A DNA stretch of 58,816 bases from an uncultured Dongia sp. (GCF_936916975.1 NZ_CAKZGO010000011.1:1-58816); one strand, 5' to 3'; shown: positions 7,888 to 17,146, counted from the stretch's first letter. A program made the numbers and translations. Notes: generated from the sequence alone by a model not told the origin.

Positions 7888-7981
7888 TATGCTATCCCAT
7901 CAAAAATGCAGAGCCTGCGCGCCGCCATACATCGCGGCGCGGGCATCATAGCATCTTGCGACGGGGGCCGCCGGGCAATCG

Positions 7982-8950
7982 CTACCCGACACTCCGCTTT
8001 GCCGCGCGGCGCTTGCGGTAGGCGGCGAATTGGGTGTCGGCGAGGACGCCGATCAGGATCACCGAGCCCATCACGGCGAAGTTGAGGGAGCTGGGGATGC
8101 CGAGCAGATTGACCAGGTTCTGCAGCACCTGGAGGAGGATGGCACCCAGCACCACGCCGACGATCGATCCTTCCCCGCCGCGCAGCGAGAAGCCGCCCAG
8201 CACGGCCGCGGCAATCGCATAGAGTTCGTAGAAATTGCCGTGGGATGAGGGTGAGATCGAGCGCGTGTACATGGCAAAGAAGATGGCCGAGATCGCGGTC
8301 AGCAACCCGCAGATGACATAGGCTGCGACGATCACCTGCTTGGTGGGGATGCCGGAATAGCGCGCCGCCTCCTCATTCTTGCCGACCGCATAGAGATAGC
8401 GCCCGAACACCGAGCGGTGCAGCACCACCCACATGATGGCTGCCACCACCAGCATGGCGATGAAGGCATGCGGCACGCCGTAGAGGCGCCCCGTCGTCAG
8501 CCATTCGAGGGTCGGGAAGCTCACGCCGAAGCCGAAACCGGCGGTCGCGTCCGCGGTGTAGAAGCGCGCCACACCGCGATAGATCAGCAGGCCGCACAGC
8601 GTCACGATGAAGGGCTGCAAATTCATCCGCGTGATCAGCATGCCGTGGATGAGGCCGAACAGCATGCCCAGCACCAGCATCAGCAGCAGGGCAACCGGCC
8701 AGGCCATCTCATGGGTCACCATGAGATCGACGAAGAGGACACCGAGGAGCGCGATGATCGAGCCCACCGACAATTCGATGCCGCCGGTGATGATCACGAA
8801 CGCCTGGCCGATGGCAAAGAGCCCGAACAACCCCACGAGGTTCGCCGTGTTGCCGAGATTGATCGGCGACAGGAACAGCGGGTTGATGAGCGCCACCACC
8901 GTGCCCACCACCAGGATGAGGATGAGAAGGCCGATATCTTTCTTGATCAT
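7982..8950 (-). CDS. Sugar ABC transporter permease (RbsC-like)
   Basis: A 322-residue inner-membrane permease of the ribose/xylose/galactose (BPD_transp_2) class, with 9-10 hydrophobic segments and the family pattern GGIELSVGSIIALLGVL (~residues 60-76), LITRMNLQPFIVTLCGL and GGFSLRGGEGSIVGVVLGA near the C-terminus. It forms the membrane channel with the co-encoded ATPase. Its ATG overlaps the ATPase stop as ATGA, so translation is coupled. Gene order on this strand is binding protein, ATPase, permease. Substrate is not identifiable from the permease. Confidence 0.94.
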   Translation of the reverse strand: MIKKDIGLLILILVVGTVVALINPLFLSPINLGNTANLVGLFGLFAIGQAFVIITGGIELSVGSIIALLGVLFVDLMVTHEMAWPVALLLMLVLGMLFGLIHGMLITRMNLQPFIVTLCGLLIYRGVARFYTADATAGFGFGVSFPTLEWLTTGRLYGVPHAFIAMLVVAAIMWVVLHRSVFGRYLYAVGKNEEAARYSGIPTKQVIVAAYVICGLLTAISAIFFAMYTRSISPSSHGNFYELYAIAAAVLGGFSLRGGEGSIVGVVLGAILLQVLQNLVNLLGIPSSLNFAVMGSVILIGVLADTQFAAYRKRRAAKRSVG

Positions 8951-10455
8951 CAGTGGGTCCTGTGGCCGACGGCCAGTTGCAGCACGTTATGTTCGTTGAA
9001 CTCAGGCCGTTCGAGAAAGCCGCTGATGCGCCCCTCATGCATGACGGCGATGCGGTCGCTGACCCCGATCACCTCCTCCATGTCGCTGGAGATCATCAGG
9101 ATGGCGACACCGGCATCGGCAAGATCGCGCAGCATGCGGTAGATATCCGTCTTGGCGCCGACATCGATGCCGCGCGTCGGCTCGTCGCAGATGAGAAGCC
9201 GCGGCTTCATCGAGAGCCATTTCGCCAGCACCACCTTCTGCTGGTTGCCGCCCGACAGCGACCCGGTCTCGGTCCCGACATGGGGCGCGCGGATATGGAG
9301 GCGCTGGCGCTGCTGCTCGGCATTGGCGGTGACACGCCCATCCTGCACCATGCCATGGCTGGCATATTCCAGGAGATCGGGCAGCGAGATGTTCTCGGCG
9401 ATCGACATATCGAGCAGCAGGCCCGACCGTTTGCGATCCTCCGGCACCAGGAAAATCCCTTGCGCGATCGCCTCGCGCGGCGTGCGGATCTCGACCGGCG
9501 CGCCGTCGAGCAAAATCCTGCCGCCCAGCAGCCTGTCGATGCCGAAGATCGTGCGCGCCAACTCCGTGCGCCCCGCGCCGATGAGGCCGGCCAACCCCAA
9601 AATCTCGCCGCGCCGCACCTGCAGCGACACGGGATGGTGCGGATAGGTCTCGGTCCGCGCCTCGGCAATCTCCAGCACATTGGCGCCCGGCGGGCTGGCC
9701 GGCGGCAGATAGAGCGATTTCAAGTCGCGCCCGATCATCAGGCGGATCATCTCGCCATGGGTGACATGCGCCTTGTCGAGATGGCCGACCACATTCCCGT
9801 CGCGCAGCACGATCACCCGGTCGGCGCATTCGGTGAGTTCGTTGAGGCGGTGGGAGATGAAGATGACGCTCACCCCCTTCGCCTTCAAATCCGCGATGAT
9901 GCCGAGCAGCCGCTCGGTTTCGCTGAGCGTCAGGCTCGAGGTCGGCTCGTCCATGATGATGAGCCGCGCATCCAACGACAACGCCTTGATGATCTCCAGC
10001 AATTGCCGCTGCCCGATCGAGAGCTCGGACACCATCGTCTCCGGCTTGAAGTCGACATCCAGCAATTCGAAATAGGGCCGCGCCTGCGCATAAAGCGCCT
10101 TGCGGTCGATGAGGCGCAGCGGTCCGCCATAGAGCGGCTCGCGCCCGATGAACACATTGGCCGCGGCATCCAGATTGTCGAACAGATTGAGTTCCTGATG
10201 CACGAAGGCAATGCCGGCCAGGATCGCATCCGGTACGGTGAGTGCCGCGCGCGCCACCCCATCGACATGGATCTGCCCGGAACTGGGCTCCACGACCCCG
10301 CCCAGGATCTTCATCAAAGTCGATTTGCCGGCACCATTCTCCCCCACCAGCCCGATCACCTCGCCGGGGGCGACGGCAAGCGACACATGTGCCAGCGCAG
10401 TCACCCCGGGATAGGTCTTGGTGATGTCGGTCAGTTGCAGGAACGCGTCAACCAT
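8950..10455 (-). CDS. Sugar ABC transporter ATP-binding protein, duplicated NBD (RbsA/MglA-like)
   Basis: A 501-residue fused double nucleotide-binding-domain ATPase. The first domain carries Walker A GENGAGKST, signature LSIGQRQLLEIIKAL and Walker B LIIMDEPTSSL. The second has LAGLIGAGRTELART (degenerate P-loop, normal for this family), signature LSGGNQQKVVLAKWL and LLICDEPTRGIDVGAK. The start was set at MVDAFLQLTDITKTYPG, which follows GAGGGG, rather than at an upstream in-frame ATG whose 41 extra residues are not ATPase-like. It energises import with the downstream permease. Confidence 0.95.
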   Translation of the reverse strand: MVDAFLQLTDITKTYPGVTALAHVSLAVAPGEVIGLVGENGAGKSTLMKILGGVVEPSSGQIHVDGVARAALTVPDAILAGIAFVHQELNLFDNLDAAANVFIGREPLYGGPLRLIDRKALYAQARPYFELLDVDFKPETMVSELSIGQRQLLEIIKALSLDARLIIMDEPTSSLTLSETERLLGIIADLKAKGVSVIFISHRLNELTECADRVIVLRDGNVVGHLDKAHVTHGEMIRLMIGRDLKSLYLPPASPPGANVLEIAEARTETYPHHPVSLQVRRGEILGLAGLIGAGRTELARTIFGIDRLLGGRILLDGAPVEIRTPREAIAQGIFLVPEDRKRSGLLLDMSIAENISLPDLLEYASHGMVQDGRVTANAEQQRQRLHIRAPHVGTETGSLSGGNQQKVVLAKWLSMKPRLLICDEPTRGIDVGAKTDIYRMLRDLADAGVAILMISSDMEEVIGVSDRIAVMHEGRISGFLERPEFNEHNVLQLAVGHRTH

Positions 10456-10533
10456 CGCTCGTTCGCCCCTCACGTGCGGTCGTAATAGTGATGAATACCC
10501 AGATTGTCTGCAAGGGGGGCGGTTGCAAGAAGG

Positions 10534-10565
10534 GTGCTGGCGCGTGAACGCACACGCGCCAGCAC
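10534..10565. promoter_or_regulatory. Intercistronic 13-bp perfect hairpin after the binding-protein gene
   Basis: A perfect 13-bp stem (10534-10546 with 10553-10565) around a six-base loop lies in the 138-bp gap between the solute-binding-protein gene and the ATPase gene. Such hairpins typically protect the upstream mRNA from 3' exonucleases or attenuate read-through, giving more binding protein than membrane components. No T-run follows on either side, so it is not a simple terminator. Confidence 0.75.
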
Positions 10566-10593
10566 ATCTGCCCGGCAAATCGAAGGTGGGAGC

Positions 10594-11541
10594 TTACTTG
10601 CCGAGAGTAGCCTTCAGATTGGCTTCGAATTCCTCGACATTGCCTTTGTCGATGATCTTGGTCGGCACGATGATCAGCTTGTCGGCCGGGATCTGCGACT
10701 TGTCGCCTTCGAGGTACGCCGCCATCAGCTTCATACCCTGATAGCCCCATTCGAACGGCTGCTGCACGACGGTGCCGGCAAAGCTGCCATCCTTCACCGC
10801 ACCCAGCGTGATCGGGTCTTCGTCAAAGGCGATGACCGTGACCTGGCCCAGCTTGCCGGCGGCCTGCAGGGCTTCGTAGATCTTGGGCGGGTTGTATGAA
10901 TAGAACCCGACCATGCAGTTGATTTCCGGGTTGGCGGCCAGCACGTCATCGACATTGCTGCGCGCCCGGGCGAAATCGACATCGTCGCCGCGCACGTCAA
11001 CCAGCTCGATGCCCTTGCCTTCCACCGCCTGGCGGAAGCCGGCAATGCGTTCCTTGGCATTGTCGGCGCCGAGGAAGCCGACGAAGCCCATGCATTTGGC
11101 ACCCCCCGGCAAGGCCTTCACCGCCACTTCGCCGGCCTGCACGCCGGCCAGCGTGTTGGAGGAGCCGAGATAGGCGATGCGGTTGCTGTCCGGCGCATCG
11201 CTATCCGTGGTGAACAGTGGCACCTGCCCCGCAATGCGGTTGAACGCATCGATCGAGGTCTTGGGGTCGACCGAGGAAATCATGATGGCATCGGTGCCGG
11301 CTGCGACGAGATCATCCATCAGCGCGTTCTGCAACGCGGCCGTGCCCTGTGCCGGATATTTGAACTGCAATTCGTAGTTCGGCAATTCGCCCTGCGCCTT
11401 TGTGACGCCAGCCTCGGCGAGCTTCCAGAAATCGGATGCGGCATTGACGACGAACGCCAATTGTTTCTTTTCCTGCGCCATGGCCTGCGTGGCCGACAGC
11501 ACAAGAGCAATCGAAATTGCTGCGGAGAGAATGGTCTTCAC
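10594..11541 (-). CDS. Sugar ABC transporter substrate-binding protein (Peripla_BP_4, RbsB-like)
   Basis: A 315-residue periplasmic binding protein. Residues 1-22 are a Sec signal peptide (AISIALVLSATQAMA then QEKKQ). The mature part follows the type-I fold: QLAFVVNAASDFWKLAEAGV, DAIMISSVDPK, VPLFTTDSDAPDSNRIAYLGSSN, VIAFDEDP and GTVVQQPFEWGYQGMKLM. It captures a sugar or sugar-like ligand for the co-operonic ATPase and permease. It begins with GTG, preceded by GGGAGG at good spacing. The divergent LacI-type regulator is the likely controller. Confidence 0.94.
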   Translation of the reverse strand: MKTILSAAISIALVLSATQAMAQEKKQLAFVVNAASDFWKLAEAGVTKAQGELPNYELQFKYPAQGTAALQNALMDDLVAAGTDAIMISSVDPKTSIDAFNRIAGQVPLFTTDSDAPDSNRIAYLGSSNTLAGVQAGEVAVKALPGGAKCMGFVGFLGADNAKERIAGFRQAVEGKGIELVDVRGDDVDFARARSNVDDVLAANPEINCMVGFYSYNPPKIYEALQAAGKLGQVTVIAFDEDPITLGAVKDGSFAGTVVQQPFEWGYQGMKLMAAYLEGDKSQIPADKLIIVPTKIIDKGNVEEFEANLKATLGK

Positions 11542-11762
11542 GGTGGTCCTCCCATTGAGATTGATTATTAAGGGCGTCCTTAGCCGGCGTTCTATGCGCC
11601 GCTTTCCAAGAGTGTTTCACCGGTGCTAATATTTCGTCAACCGGAAATATCATACAAATCGAAAATCATTAAAAACAATATGTTGCACCTGCTAATATGC
11701 GCATGAGTGCAACCACGGAACGAGCCTGACTCAACCATGCAAATCGCCATAAAAGGGCGCAG
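11542..11762. promoter_or_regulatory. Divergent control region of sugar ABC operon and LacI-type regulator
   Basis: An AT-rich 220-bp region with several dyads. CACCGGTG (11618-11625) has the central CG step typical of LacI-family operators. ATATTTC/GAAATAT (11629-11635 and 11644-11650) surrounds an 8-bp spacer. GTTGCAC/GTGCAAC (11682-11688 and 11707-11713) lie close to the regulator start. Any of them may be the operator; which is bound cannot be decided by reading. Confidence 0.5.
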
Positions 11763-12869
11763 ATGAGCGCAAAAAAACCATCCCCATCAAAAGCCGCCGC
11801 GGCGCAGCAGAAGAATGGCGCGAAATCCCTCAAACGTCCCGCTCAAGATCGGGGCCCGACCATGACGGACATCGCGGCATTGGCCGGCGTCTCGCAGACG
11901 ACGGTGTCGCTGGTGCTCAACGACGCCATGGGCGCAAGACTCTCCGGCCAGACTCGGCAGCGCGTGCTCGATGCCGCGAAGAAGCTCGGCTACCGTTTGA
12001 TCAAGCGCGAGGCAGCGCGGCCTTCCGCGGTGAATGCCACCATCATCGGCGTCATGGTCGACGAGATGTCGACCGACCCCTGGTGCGCGATCGCCCTCGA
12101 TGGCGTACGCGAGAAGGCGTGGGAATACGGCCTCACCGTCAGCATCGCGGTCACGCGCGGTGACGCCGAGATGGAACAGGCAGCTCATGCGCAGTTCCGC
12201 AACCAGCCGCTGCTGGGTCTGATCTATGGGACGATCCAGACGCGCCAGATCACGCCGTCGCCGGCCTTTGCCGGACTGCCCACCGTGCTCCTCAACTGCT
12301 ACGCCGCCGACCGTTCGCTGCCCTCCATCGCGCCCGGTGAAGTGCTGGGTGGGCGCGCCGCCACCGAACGCCTGATCCGCGCCGGCCACAGCCGCATCGG
12401 CCTGATCGAAGGCGAAGTCTGGATGGATGCCATGCGCGACCGCCTCAAGGGCTATCGCCAGGCGCTGGCCAGCCATGAAATTCCCTTCGACGCCCATCTC
12501 GTGCGCCCCGGCAATTGGGAACCCTCGGCGGGCTACGAACAGACCCATGCGCTGATGAAACTGAAAAATCCACCCACCGCCATCTTCTGCGCCAACGATC
12601 TCATGGCCCTGGGCTGCTTCGAGGCGCTGAAGGAGTTGGGCCTGCGGATCCCGACGGACGTCGCCGTCATCGGCTATGACGACAGGGAGATCGCGCAGTT
12701 CATGCGGCCTGCCCTCACCACCGTGCTGCTGCCGCATTTCGAAATGGGCACGCTCGCCGCCGAGTACATCGTCGATCATGCCGGCCGGCCGGAGAAACGC
12801 CCGGCCCAGATCAAGGTCGAGTGTCCCTTGGTCGAACGGTCTTCCATCGGCAATTTGAAAGCCATGTAA
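11763..12869 (+). CDS. LacI family transcriptional regulator
   Basis: A 368-residue repressor-type regulator. After a basic, Lys/Ala-rich leader of ~35 residues comes the LacI helix-turn-helix TMTDIAALAGVSQTTVSLVLN (residues ~37-57) and hinge-helix region RQRVLDAAKKLGYR. A periplasmic-binding-protein-like effector domain follows (IIGVMVDEMSTDPWCAIALDG ... AIFCANDLMALGCFEALKELGLRIPTDVAVIGYDD). It is divergent from the sugar importer and upstream of an epimerase/dehydratase, so it probably senses the imported sugar or a product. The long N-terminal extension is somewhat unusual. Confidence 0.95.
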   Translation: MSAKKPSPSKAAAAQQKNGAKSLKRPAQDRGPTMTDIAALAGVSQTTVSLVLNDAMGARLSGQTRQRVLDAAKKLGYRLIKREAARPSAVNATIIGVMVDEMSTDPWCAIALDGVREKAWEYGLTVSIAVTRGDAEMEQAAHAQFRNQPLLGLIYGTIQTRQITPSPAFAGLPTVLLNCYAADRSLPSIAPGEVLGGRAATERLIRAGHSRIGLIEGEVWMDAMRDRLKGYRQALASHEIPFDAHLVRPGNWEPSAGYEQTHALMKLKNPPTAIFCANDLMALGCFEALKELGLRIPTDVAVIGYDDREIAQFMRPALTTVLLPHFEMGTLAAEYIVDHAGRPEKRPAQIKVECPLVERSSIGNLKAM

Positions 12870-12881
12870 CGGAGAGGAACG

Positions 12882-13862
12882 ATGCTGCTGCTGATAACTG
12901 GCGCCACCGGCAAGGTCGGCACGGCGCTGATAGCGAAGTTCCTGCGCGACCCGCGCTGGGGTGGTGCCCGCATCCGCGCCCTCTGCCACAGCCGCGGCAT
13001 CGCGGCCCATGACCGGCTCGAGGTCTTCAAGGGCGACATCGCCGACCGTGCCAGTGTCGACCGGGCCATGGTGGGTGTCACGCATGTCGTGCATCTCGCC
13101 ACCTGCAAGGAAGTGCCGGAGACCGTCATGGACGTGACGGTGAAGGGACTCTTCTGGCTGCTGGAAGCCTTCCGTCAGTCACCTGCTGCTCAGCAATTCA
13201 TCCTCATCGGCGGCGATGCCGGCATCGGCCATTTCTTCTACGAACATGACGGCCCGATCACCGAGGCGACACCGCATATGGCCTATCCCGGCTGCTACGC
13301 GCTCTCCAAGGTACTGGAAGAGGTGATGCTGGAGCAGTTCCGCATCCAATACGGCATCAACACCTGCTGCCTGCGTGCGCCCTGGATCATGGAGAAGGAC
13401 GATTTCCGCTACACCTTGAGCTTCGGCGATGATGTCTTCGGCGGTCCCGATTGGAAAACGCTGGTGACGCCGGAGCTGGCAGCAGCCTGCCGCAAGGACG
13501 GCACCGTGCCCCTGCTGCGCGACGCCCATCAGCGACCTTTGAAGCGCAACTTCGTCCATGTCGACGACCTGACCGACGCGATCCTCGCCGCCCTCGGCAA
13601 CCCGGCCGCAAAGGGGCGGCTCTACAACATCAGCATGGACATGCCGGTCGATTACGGCGAGGTCGCGAGCTATCTCCGGGAAACCCGCGGCCTGCCATCG
13701 ATTGATATCCAGAGCGCCTATCACTCCAACTGGCTCGACAATAGCCGCGCCAAATTCGAACTCGGCTGGCGCCCGCATTACGATCTCAAGAAGCTGATCG
13801 ATGCCGCCTGGTCTTATCAACGTTCAGCCGACGATCCGCGCAAGGTCTGGTATCCCGGCTAG
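12882..13862 (+). CDS. NAD-dependent epimerase/dehydratase (extended SDR)
   Basis: A 326-residue extended short-chain dehydrogenase. The Rossmann motif TGATGKVGTA (residues 6-15), HVVHLAT and the catalytic YALSK (about residue 142) are all visible. A substrate domain ends ELGWRPHYDLKKLIDAAWSYQ, as in UDP-sugar epimerases and related sugar lactone dehydrogenases. It starts 12 bp after the LacI gene with GGAGAGG before the ATG, so it is co-transcribed with it and probably acts on the sugar imported by the adjacent ABC system. Exact chemistry is unknown. Confidence 0.9.
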   Translation: MLLLITGATGKVGTALIAKFLRDPRWGGARIRALCHSRGIAAHDRLEVFKGDIADRASVDRAMVGVTHVVHLATCKEVPETVMDVTVKGLFWLLEAFRQSPAAQQFILIGGDAGIGHFFYEHDGPITEATPHMAYPGCYALSKVLEEVMLEQFRIQYGINTCCLRAPWIMEKDDFRYTLSFGDDVFGGPDWKTLVTPELAAACRKDGTVPLLRDAHQRPLKRNFVHVDDLTDAILAALGNPAAKGRLYNISMDMPVDYGEVASYLRETRGLPSIDIQSAYHSNWLDNSRAKFELGWRPHYDLKKLIDAAWSYQRSADDPRKVWYPG

Positions 13863-13886
13863 ACACCCCCGGCTAAACACCCCCGA

Positions 13887-14915
13887 CTAAACGCTCTGCC
13901 GCGCGCGCTGCCGCCATGCAGCCGGCGGGGCGCCGTAAGCGCGGGCGAAAGCCCGATTGAACGCGGCCTCGGTGCCGTATCCTGCCTCATCGGCGATCGC
14001 GGCAATACCTTTTCGGGTGGTACTGAGCGCCACGCTGGCCAGGCACAGGCGCCAATCCCGGACATAGCGCATCGGCGACGTCCCCAGCATGGCCTCGAAG
14101 CGCTCGCTCAACGTGCTGCGCGACAGACCGGCCGCGGCCGCCAGATGCTTCATGGATTGCGCACCGTTGGGGTCGCTGTGGATGAGCGCGAAGCATCTGG
14201 CCAGCGCCGGATCGGCCAATGCCGCCAGCCACCCACCAGACCCCGCAGGCCCGGCAGACGCCGCAATCATCTGGTAGCGCAGCAATTCAATGAAGGTGAT
14301 TTCCGTCAGCCGTTCCAGCATGGAAAGCCCACCGGCACGCGGATTATCGACTTCGCTCACAATCTGCGCAATCGCCGCGCGCAGCCAGGCGGCGTCCTGC
14401 GTCTCGCGGGTCCGCACATGCAGCAGCGTCGGCAGCGCATCCCGCAGCGGGCGAAAGCTGATGGCGTTGCATTGAAGATAGCCGCATAGCAGCCGCACAT
14501 GCTGGCGCGCTTCACCGTAACGGAGAACCGGAATCTCCCGCCATGGCTTGGGGGGCAAGTCGCGCCCCGGCAGGATCAGCCTGCCGTCAGTGCCCGCACC
14601 CAGCTGATGGCCGGTGCCGAATGGAAAGGCGACCACATCGCCCGTCGCAAGAAGGACTTCGCGGCCGTCCATCTTCAGCCAGCACGATCCTTCGACCACG
14701 ATATGAAACGGAATGACACTGGATCCGGCCGGCGCCGAGCTTGCAAGCGACGGGGTTGCGTCCGTCTGCCAGGCACCCGTCGGCATGAAGCAGAATTGCA
14801 AGGAACCGGAAAGCCTGACATTGCGCAGCACATCCGACAGCACGTCATCGTCTGCCGTTCTGCCGACCGTCAAATCGGCCGGATTTCCGATCAACTCTTT
14901 CGGCTGCCCGGCCAA
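13887..14915 (-). CDS. AraC family transcriptional regulator with cupin sensor domain
   Basis: A 342-residue regulator with an N-terminal cupin-type sensing domain (residues ~60-200, including FHIVVEGSCWLKMDGREVLLATGDVVAFPFGTGHQL). The C-terminal double helix-turn-helix is MKHLAAAAGLSRSTLSERFEAMLGTSPMRYVRDWRL and AIADEAGYGTEAAFNRAFARAYGAPPAAWR. The start is probably TTG at 14915 behind GAGGGAG; no ATG in frame lies nearby. It diverges from a DsrE-like gene, its most likely target. Effector unknown. Confidence 0.9.
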   Translation of the reverse strand: MAGQPKELIGNPADLTVGRTADDDVLSDVLRNVRLSGSLQFCFMPTGAWQTDATPSLASSAPAGSSVIPFHIVVEGSCWLKMDGREVLLATGDVVAFPFGTGHQLGAGTDGRLILPGRDLPPKPWREIPVLRYGEARQHVRLLCGYLQCNAISFRPLRDALPTLLHVRTRETQDAAWLRAAIAQIVSEVDNPRAGGLSMLERLTEITFIELLRYQMIAASAGPAGSGGWLAALADPALARCFALIHSDPNGAQSMKHLAAAAGLSRSTLSERFEAMLGTSPMRYVRDWRLCLASVALSTTRKGIAAIADEAGYGTEAAFNRAFARAYGAPPAAWRQRARQSV

Positions 14916-14985
14916 AGACGCCGCTCCCTCACAGCTGTAGACACTCGGAAATTACAACCCCGAACCCATGCTGGAGGATACTACA

Positions 14986-15354
14986 ATGCAAGCTGCAACT
15001 GACAAGCTGGTAATCTTGGTGACGAAAGGTATCGAATCGGAACTGTCCTCGGTCGCCCTCACCATCGCCAATGGCGGCCTGACGGCCGGCCTCAAGGTCT
15101 CGCTTTTCCTGACGAGCACCGGCATCGACCTGGTGCGCAAGGGCGGCCAGCGCATGACACAGGTAGCCCCGCTGCAGCCCCTCGCCGCCTCGATCGAGGA
15201 CTTCCAGAAGCGCGGTGGCGTCATCTGGGCCTGCCCGCCTTGCGTCCAATCGCGCGGCTATGAGCAGGCCGATCTGCTCGACGGCGTCACCATCGTCGGT
15301 GCCAGCGCCATGCATGCCGAGATCAAGGAAGGCGCTGCGACGCTGTCCTTTTAA
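14986..15354 (+). CDS. DsrE/DsrF-like family protein
   Basis: A 122-residue small alpha/beta protein of the DsrE-like group (KLVILVTKGIESELSSVALTIANGGLTAGLKVSLFLTSTGIDLVRKG). Members range from sulfur-relay subunits to peroxiredoxin-like proteins. Cys residues sit in the WACPPCVQSRG segment around residue 82, the position of the active cysteine in this family. The start at 14986 is preceded by GGAGG at ideal distance, so the upstream in-frame ATG at 14968 is not used. It is divergent from the AraC regulator. Confidence 0.88.
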   Translation: MQAATDKLVILVTKGIESELSSVALTIANGGLTAGLKVSLFLTSTGIDLVRKGGQRMTQVAPLQPLAASIEDFQKRGGVIWACPPCVQSRGYEQADLLDGVTIVGASAMHAEIKEGAATLSF

Positions 15355-15415
15355 GCCACCGATAAAGGGGGCGCGGAAGTCGCCAGGGCAAGCGGCTCTC
15401 GCCGCTGTTGGCCCG

Positions 15416-16042
15416 TCACGCCTTCCGCGCACCACCTTTCCGTTGTGGCGGCCGCACGGGCGCTTTTTCCACCCGATGCGCTTGCAGCAGCGTGAGCGCC
15501 GCGGCACCTGCCGCCTGCGCATAACTCGTATCGCGGTGAATAAGGATCTGCGTTACCGCGCCATCGAACAGGATCATGATCTGCCGGGCCAGCGCTGCGG
15601 CATCCTTGATGCCTTCCCCTTCCAACAGGTCCTGAAGCCAGCCCTCGAAACGCTTCTTGTGGCGGGCGGCACCGATGCGTGCCGGGTGGTTGGTGACACC
15701 GGCGAATTCGCAAGCGGCGCGCACGAAACTGCAGCCGCGCCAGTCGCGGTTCCGGGCGTTGGTTTCCATCTGCGTAAAGATGCGCTCGATCTGCTGAGCC
15801 GCGGGTGCTGCCGGCCCATCAGCGACGCCCTGATAGCGCCCCAATGTCGGCAGGTCGCGGGCGTCGAGATAGGCGGCAATGAGATCGTCTTTGCTTTTGA
15901 AGTGGTAATAGAGCGTGCGCTTGGTAACGCCGGCAGCAAGCGCCACGGCATCCACCCCCACGGCCTGGATGCCGTGGCCGTAAAACAGCTTGTCGGCCGC
16001 CTCCACCAGGCGGCGCCGTGTCTCGGCTGAATTCCGTGCCAT
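15416..16042 (-). CDS. TetR family transcriptional regulator
   Basis: A 208-residue regulator. The N-terminal helix-turn-helix domain (RRRLVEAADKLFYGHGIQAVGVDAVALAAGVTKRTLYYHFKSKDDL) is textbook TetR/AcrR. The C-terminal ligand domain contains RDWRGCSFVRAACEF and ends with a very basic tail. The start was set at MARNSAETRR because upstream codons run through the operator-like palindrome. It is divergent from a drug/metabolite transporter gene and probably represses both promoters. Confidence 0.92.
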   Translation of the reverse strand: MARNSAETRRRLVEAADKLFYGHGIQAVGVDAVALAAGVTKRTLYYHFKSKDDLIAAYLDARDLPTLGRYQGVADGPAAPAAQQIERIFTQMETNARNRDWRGCSFVRAACEFAGVTNHPARIGAARHKKRFEGWLQDLLEGEGIKDAAALARQIMILFDGAVTQILIHRDTSYAQAAGAAALTLLQAHRVEKAPVRPPQRKGGARKA

Positions 16043-16050
16043 CTCCAAAG

Positions 16051-16070
16051 TATACTGACTAGTGAGTATA
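16051..16070. promoter_or_regulatory. Probable TetR operator
   Basis: TATACTGACTAGTGAGTATA is a 20-bp dyad in which nine of ten base pairs are symmetric. It lies 8 bp upstream of the tetR start in the 87-bp gap before the divergent transporter, the usual place for an autoregulatory TetR site. Confidence 0.75.
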
Positions 16071-16129
16071 ACTTTCCAGCCCCATTCGGCAGGGTCTCCG
16101 GGAGCTTGGCAACCACCGGAGATACCGCC

Positions 16130-17146
16130 ATGACCCAAGACACAAGCATTCCTTCAGGGGTTGAACACATCCCGACCGGCATCCTCGTCATCATCGTGAC
16201 TGTGTTTGCCATGTCCTTTGCCGATGCGATGGTCAAATATGTCAGCGCCGCCTTTCCGCTCTGGCAGATTTACGTCCTGCGCTCTCTCCTGGTCATCCCG
16301 GCCCTCGCGGCTATTGCGTGGCTGCGGCGCGATATCCGCTCCATGGCATTCGCCTCGGCCGGCTGGGCATTCCTGCGCGGCATGCTCTTGGCGTTCATGT
16401 ATATCGCGATCTATGCGGCGGCCCCGGTACTCAGCCTCTCCGTCATCGCCGCATCGCTCTACACGGCGCCGCTTTTCATCGCGCTGTTTTCCGCACTGCT
16501 CGTCGGCGAGAAGGTCGGGCGGCGGCAATGGGCCGGCATCGCGATCGGTTTCCTCGGCGTTCTGGTCGTCCTCCGGCCGGCCACAGGCGACTTCTCTTTG
16601 GCAGCGCTCATCCCCGTCGCCGCCGCCATACTCTACGCCCTGGCAGCGATCATCACCCGATCGAAATGCAGCGGCGAAACGCCGATGGCGCTGGCACTCG
16701 CCGTGAACATGTCGCTGCTGGCCGTCGGCCTCACCGCCACCGCCCTCATCGCGCTCTGGCAGCCCAGCGGAATGCAGGCTTCATACTATCCGTTCCTGCT
16801 CGGCTATTGGACGATGATGGACGGGCACGCATGGGGCGTCATGGCGCTGCTGGCCAGCCTCATGGTCCTGATCAGCCTCGGCCTCGCCAAGGCCTATCAA
16901 TCGGCTCCGGCCTCGATCGTCGCGACCTTCGACTACAGCTATCTGCTGTTCGCAGCTTTCTGGAGCTTCGTCATGTTCGGACAAGCCCCGGACGGGGCGA
17001 CCATCATCGGCATGCTGATGATCGCCGCCGCCGGGTTGCTCGTGATCGAGCGGCGAGCTGGCGGCAGCTCTTCGCCTACTTCTTTCCCCCAGACTATTTC
17101 CCAGGCGACTATTTCCCGGGCGACCACTTCGCGTACCACGCTTTGA
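16130..17146 (+). CDS. EamA/DMT family transporter
   Basis: A 338-residue inner-membrane protein with ten predicted helices in two EamA repeats (first repeat from GILVIIVTVFAMSFADAMVKY, second from LIPVAAAILYALAAIITRSKC). This family exports metabolites or drugs. The start at 16130 follows GGAG, and the divergent TetR regulator likely controls it. The last ~20 residues (SQATISRATTSRTTL) are low-complexity and are translated from the antisense of a DapA-family gene fragment. The native C-terminus has therefore probably been replaced by a rearrangement. Confidence 0.9.
   Translation: MTQDTSIPSGVEHIPTGILVIIVTVFAMSFADAMVKYVSAAFPLWQIYVLRSLLVIPALAAIAWLRRDIRSMAFASAGWAFLRGMLLAFMYIAIYAAAPVLSLSVIAASLYTAPLFIALFSALLVGEKVGRRQWAGIAIGFLGVLVVLRPATGDFSLAALIPVAAAILYALAAIITRSKCSGETPMALALAVNMSLLAVGLTATALIALWQPSGMQASYYPFLLGYWTMMDGHAWGVMALLASLMVLISLGLAKAYQSAPASIVATFDYSYLLFAAFWSFVMFGQAPDGATIIGMLMIAAAGLLVIERRAGGSSSPTSFPQTISQATISRATTSRTTL

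Noticed and set aside
4700-7981. Second attachment site (copy of the tRNA-Val 3' end) bounding the island
   Set aside because: I read through the region for GGTTCAATCCCTGTACC-like sequence and found none, so no attR is annotated.
8953-10485. 510-residue plus-strand open frame
   Set aside because: Antisense of the ABC ATPase gene; no domain, His/Arg/Asp-rich shadow composition.
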